This document shows positions 5,343 through 7,393 of a stretch of 7,393 bases of DNA, piece after piece. Origin of the DNA: Acidimicrobiaceae bacterium (GTDB taxonomy: Bacteria > Actinomycetota > Acidimicrobiia > Acidimicrobiales > Palsa-688); the NCBI GenBank assembly GCA_027334785.1, contig DAHWQF010000156.1, forward strand, positions 1-7,393, read 5' to 3'. How positions within the stretch are numbered: position 1 is the first letter of the stretch; every line of letters begins with the position of its first letter. The notes under the pieces are model-generated. The model made no database searches, was not told the origin of the DNA, and worked only from the letters and a program-made list of their open reading frames with translations. The translations under genes and the position numbers were made by a program.

Positions 5343-6278
5343 ATGATTGCGTTGGCACGACATAGCCGGGTGCTAGGGATAGACATCGGCGCGACCCACA
5401 GCCGGGCCCGCTTGGTAGTCGGCTCGGAGGTGGTGGCAGAAGCAACAGCCGCCAGCGCGAGCGTGGCTGCAGAAGGGCTTACTCCGGCCTTGGCGGCTCT
5501 GGGCGAACTGCTTGCCCAACTGCCCCTGGACGAACACCGTCCCCTCGACGCCATCTGCGTGGGTGCCGCGGGAATAACAAGGCAACATACTGCGGACTTA
5601 ATCCAGGAGCGCCTAGCACGCTTCACCGAAGAAGCGCGCGTGCTTATTGTTAGTGACGTTTCCCTAGTACTTCCTGCTGCCAACCTCGATGAAGGCGTCG
5701 GCGTCATCTGCGGCACAGGCGCTGTTGCCTTGGGGCGCCTGGGCCGGCGGGCAGTCCGAGCGGGGGGCTGGGGGTACCTGCTTGCGGACGAGGGAAGCGG
5801 GTATTGGCTCGTGTGCCGTGCCGTGCGAACGGTGCTTGAGCGAAGGGACAGAGGCCGGCCCCTCGGACCGCTCGGCACCGAACTACTTCTGGCTACTACC
5901 ATGCCGAGCCTCGAGCAACTTACCGGGCAGTTTTACGAAGACCCGCGGCCAGGACGGTGGGCGCATTACGCCCCGGTAGTACTGGGCTCGCCCGACCCGG
6001 CCGCCGCCACGATCATCGACGAGGCGGCGCGCGCTCTGCACTTGCTCGTCGAAGCAGTCCTCGAGAGGCTCGGGCATCCCTCGGGGCTGCCCATCGTCCT
6101 TGCCGGCGGCCTCACGACAAACGAGCGCTTCCGCTCGGCGGTAACCGGCGAACTGCGCCGGGCGAGGCCGTCAAGCCAGGTAAGCGTCCTCGACCAACCC
6201 CCCGTGGCGGGGGCGGTCCGCCTGGCGCAGATGGCTAGTGCGGGCCAGGTACCCGACAGTACCTGGCAGCTTGACTGA
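5343..6278 (+). CDS. BadF/BadG/BcrA/BcrD-type sugar kinase, N-acetylglucosamine kinase-like
   Basis: A 311-residue ASKHA-fold kinase of normal length for this family, expected to phosphorylate a sugar, most likely an N-acetylated amino sugar, in the cytosol with ATP. The phosphate-1 loop is GIDIGATHSR (12-21, with D14, G16 and T18). D105 in VSDVSLVL is placed like the catalytic base. CGTGAVALGR (123-132) is the second phosphate loop, GGWGYLLADEGSGYWL (141-156) is the family's hallmark, and LAGGLTTN (253-260) is the adenosine motif. Characterised relatives include GlcNAc kinases and the MurNAc/GlcNAc kinase MurK. The start is uncertain: AAGG lies only about 2 nt from ATG 5343, so TTG 5352 or GTG 5370 are alternatives. 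It converges on the SIS gene (41 bp gap), whose product could bind the phosphorylated sugar. Confidence 0.88.
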   Translation: MIALARHSRVLGIDIGATHSRARLVVGSEVVAEATAASASVAAEGLTPALAALGELLAQLPLDEHRPLDAICVGAAGITRQHTADLIQERLARFTEEARVLIVSDVSLVLPAANLDEGVGVICGTGAVALGRLGRRAVRAGGWGYLLADEGSGYWLVCRAVRTVLERRDRGRPLGPLGTELLLATTMPSLEQLTGQFYEDPRPGRWAHYAPVVLGSPDPAAATIIDEAARALHLLVEAVLERLGHPSGLPIVLAGGLTTNERFRSAVTGELRRARPSSQVSVLDQPPVAGAVRLAQMASAGQVPDSTWQLD

Positions 6279-6319
6279 CGACGCCCGCCACCTCCGAGCG
6301 GACCAGCACCCACGGGCTC

Positions 6320-7072
6320 TTAGCCCACAGAAGAACGCAGCAGAGTGGGGACACGCCGCCCGAGCCGTCGCAACTGTTCGGCGTTCCACTCGTCGGCGCC
6401 GTCGACATTGGCGCTCTTGAACACCGGCGGCTCTACCCCCCGCCCAATGAGCATCTTCACCGTTTCCACGACGATCGTTTGCACGATAACCAGCGCCATG
6501 ACGTTCGACACTCCTCCCACACGGAGGTCGTCACCTACCGCTACGGCCGCATCACCGAGCGGTGCGTGGTTGTCGAGGACCAGGTCCGCCACGTCGGCCA
6601 GCTTGACGCCGCGTTCGCCGCGGGCAGTGACTGCCCCGGAATGTTTGTAAGACAATATTGCCACTATTTTCGCGCCACGGGCTTTTGCAGCTTCGGCCAC
6701 CTCCACTGGGACCGGGTTACGGCCAGAATTGGAGACGACGAAAAAGACATCGCCGGCCTCGACAGGTTCGGTCCCTACTATAAGCTCGCCGAGGCCCGGC
6801 TGGCGTTCCATCAGCGACGCCCTCCTGCCCCCCTGGTGCACCATGAGCCAGTCGACCAATACTGCGTTGACGGGCACCAGGCCGCCGGCGCGGTGAAAGG
6901 CCTCTTCGGCGGCCATGTGGGAATGCCCACTGCCGAACACGTGTACAAGGCCCCCAGCCGCCACCGCGTCGGCGCACCACCCTGCTGCCTGTTTGATCTG
7001 GTCGGCATCGTTGCTCAACTCCTCCAGCAGCGCCTTGATCGTCTCCAGGTAGTCAAGTTGTTTGTCGGCCAT
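6320..7072 (-). CDS. SIS-domain sugar-phosphate-binding protein, UPF0309 type
   Basis: A 250-residue protein built around one sugar isomerase (SIS) domain. After an N-terminal helix (LDYLETIKALLEEL) come GGLVHVFGSGHSHMAAEEAFHRAGG (about 40-64) and VVSNSGRNPVPVEVAEAAKARGAKIVAI (about 112-139), the two phosphosugar-binding segments. VGGVSNVMALVIVQTIVVETV (about 185-205) forms a C-terminal helix. The HVFG.GHSH..AEE..YRAGGL pattern is that of UPF0309-family proteins, related to the MurNAc-6-phosphate etherase (MurQ) and GmhA-type SIS folds; the exact reaction is not established. The ATG at 7072 has AGGAG (7079-7083) 6 nt upstream. Transcription is shared with the hydrolase-like gene 15 nt upstream. 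With the kinase converging from the other side, I infer a role in amino-sugar or similar phosphosugar metabolism. Confidence 0.9.
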   Translation of the reverse strand: MADKQLDYLETIKALLEELSNDADQIKQAAGWCADAVAAGGLVHVFGSGHSHMAAEEAFHRAGGLVPVNAVLVDWLMVHQGGRRASLMERQPGLGELIVGTEPVEAGDVFFVVSNSGRNPVPVEVAEAAKARGAKIVAILSYKHSGAVTARGERGVKLADVADLVLDNHAPLGDAAVAVGDDLRVGGVSNVMALVIVQTIVVETVKMLIGRGVEPPVFKSANVDGADEWNAEQLRRLGRRVPTLLRSSVG

Positions 7073-7087
7073 TTTCCTCTCCTAGCT

Positions 7088-7393
7088 CTAAGTTCGCGTT
7101 TGGGATAATAGCCTTGTGGCGGCGCTCACGATACTCTCGCCTGCGCCCCCAGTCAACGGGGACGCCATTACTTCATAACCAGCCTCGGGTTCTTCCTCAG
7201 GGGTAAAAATGTAGCCTGGTGCCCCGTTGGAGTAGCCGACGACACGGAGATTGGGAAGGTCGGCACGTTGGCACAGCGCTCGCTCTATCGACTCGAACGG
7301 CTCCCCCGGCAGGAAGCACAGGTCCAGTTGCCCGATGCCGAGCACACAGATCTCAGCCTCATCTTCTGGTTGGAACGCACCGTTACGGCGAGC
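7088..7393 (-). CDS. Neutral/alkaline ceramidase-like domain protein (C-terminal part, partial)
   Basis: An open frame enters from the right edge and ends at the TAG at 7088, showing the last 101 residues. The frame stays open to the final base (ARRNGAFQPEDEAEICV... leading into the rest), so the GTG at 7345 is internal rather than a start. The segment LGIGQLDLCFLPGEPFESIE, then VVGYSNGAPGYIFTPEEEPEAGYEV and a closing GAGESIVSAATRLL, matches what I recall of neutral/alkaline ceramidase-type N-terminal domain proteins: LGD..L...PGEPF.E, VG..N...GY.PT...YE.GGYE, and GAGE.LV..A..L. Those relatives include ceramidases and many uncharacterised hydrolase-like proteins found in sugar-catabolic clusters. 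The zinc-binding part lies outside the window. It is the upstream partner of the SIS gene in an operon (15 nt gap). Confidence 0.75.
   Translation of the reverse strand, partial: ARRNGAFQPEDEAEICVLGIGQLDLCFLPGEPFESIERALCQRADLPNLRVVGYSNGAPGYIFTPEEEPEAGYEVMASPLTGGAGESIVSAATRLLSQTRT

Noticed and set aside
5243..5902. Minus-strand frame of 219 codons antisense to the kinase gene.
   Set aside because: Low-complexity Ser/Arg/Pro-rich shadow of a well-supported kinase gene.
6314..6326. Hairpin GGGCT-CTT-AGCCC between the convergent kinase and SIS genes, as a possible bidirectional terminator.
   Set aside because: The stem has only five pairs, overlaps the SIS stop codon, and has no T-tract in either direction.

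Overview
The window is GC-rich bacterial DNA (third codon positions are strongly G/C, and GTG starts are used). Its mix of a SHOCT-domain protein, an OmpR/histidine-kinase pair and a DoxX-type protein suits a high-GC actinobacterial-type genome. That placement is an inference only: no rRNA, tRNA or other phylogenetic marker is present.

Left block (1-3494). A truncated membrane protein resembling the N-terminus of isoprenylcysteine-methyltransferase-like proteins reads off the left edge. Next comes a minus-strand operon, transcribed right to left: a small SHOCT-domain membrane protein, an OmpR-family response regulator and a HAMP-type sensor histidine kinase, the last two joined by an ATGA overlap. 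Divergent from it is a four-helix DoxX/DoxD-like membrane protein on the plus strand. The shared divergent promoter region holds two copies of a 15-bp near-palindrome (TACCCCCTAGGGGTA) in opposite orientation, about 51 bp apart. It has the look of a CsoR-type copper-sensor operator. The module is therefore likely a metal (copper) or thiol/redox stress cassette with one-component control at its promoter and a two-component system inside the operon. No csoR gene lies in the window.

Junction (3495-3913). This stretch has no convincing gene. It carries a perfect 65-bp direct repeat of the kinase gene (codons about 17-38, the first transmembrane helix), nearly 2 kb from the original. It also holds an orphan sigma-70-like promoter (TTGACA-N16-TAAGTT) pointing toward the antisense side of the next gene. 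It looks like a recombination scar.

Right block (3914-7393). A GT-B-fold protein resembling glycosyltransferase family 9 is on the minus strand. Divergent from it is a BadF/BadG-type sugar (N-acetylglucosamine-like) kinase on the plus strand. Convergent on the kinase are a SIS-domain protein of the UPF0309 type and, 15 nt upstream of that, the C-terminal end of a protein resembling the neutral/alkaline ceramidase-type domain. Kinase, SIS protein and hydrolase-like protein plausibly act together in uptake or recycling of an amino sugar or related glycoconjugate. The substrate cannot be read from the sequence.
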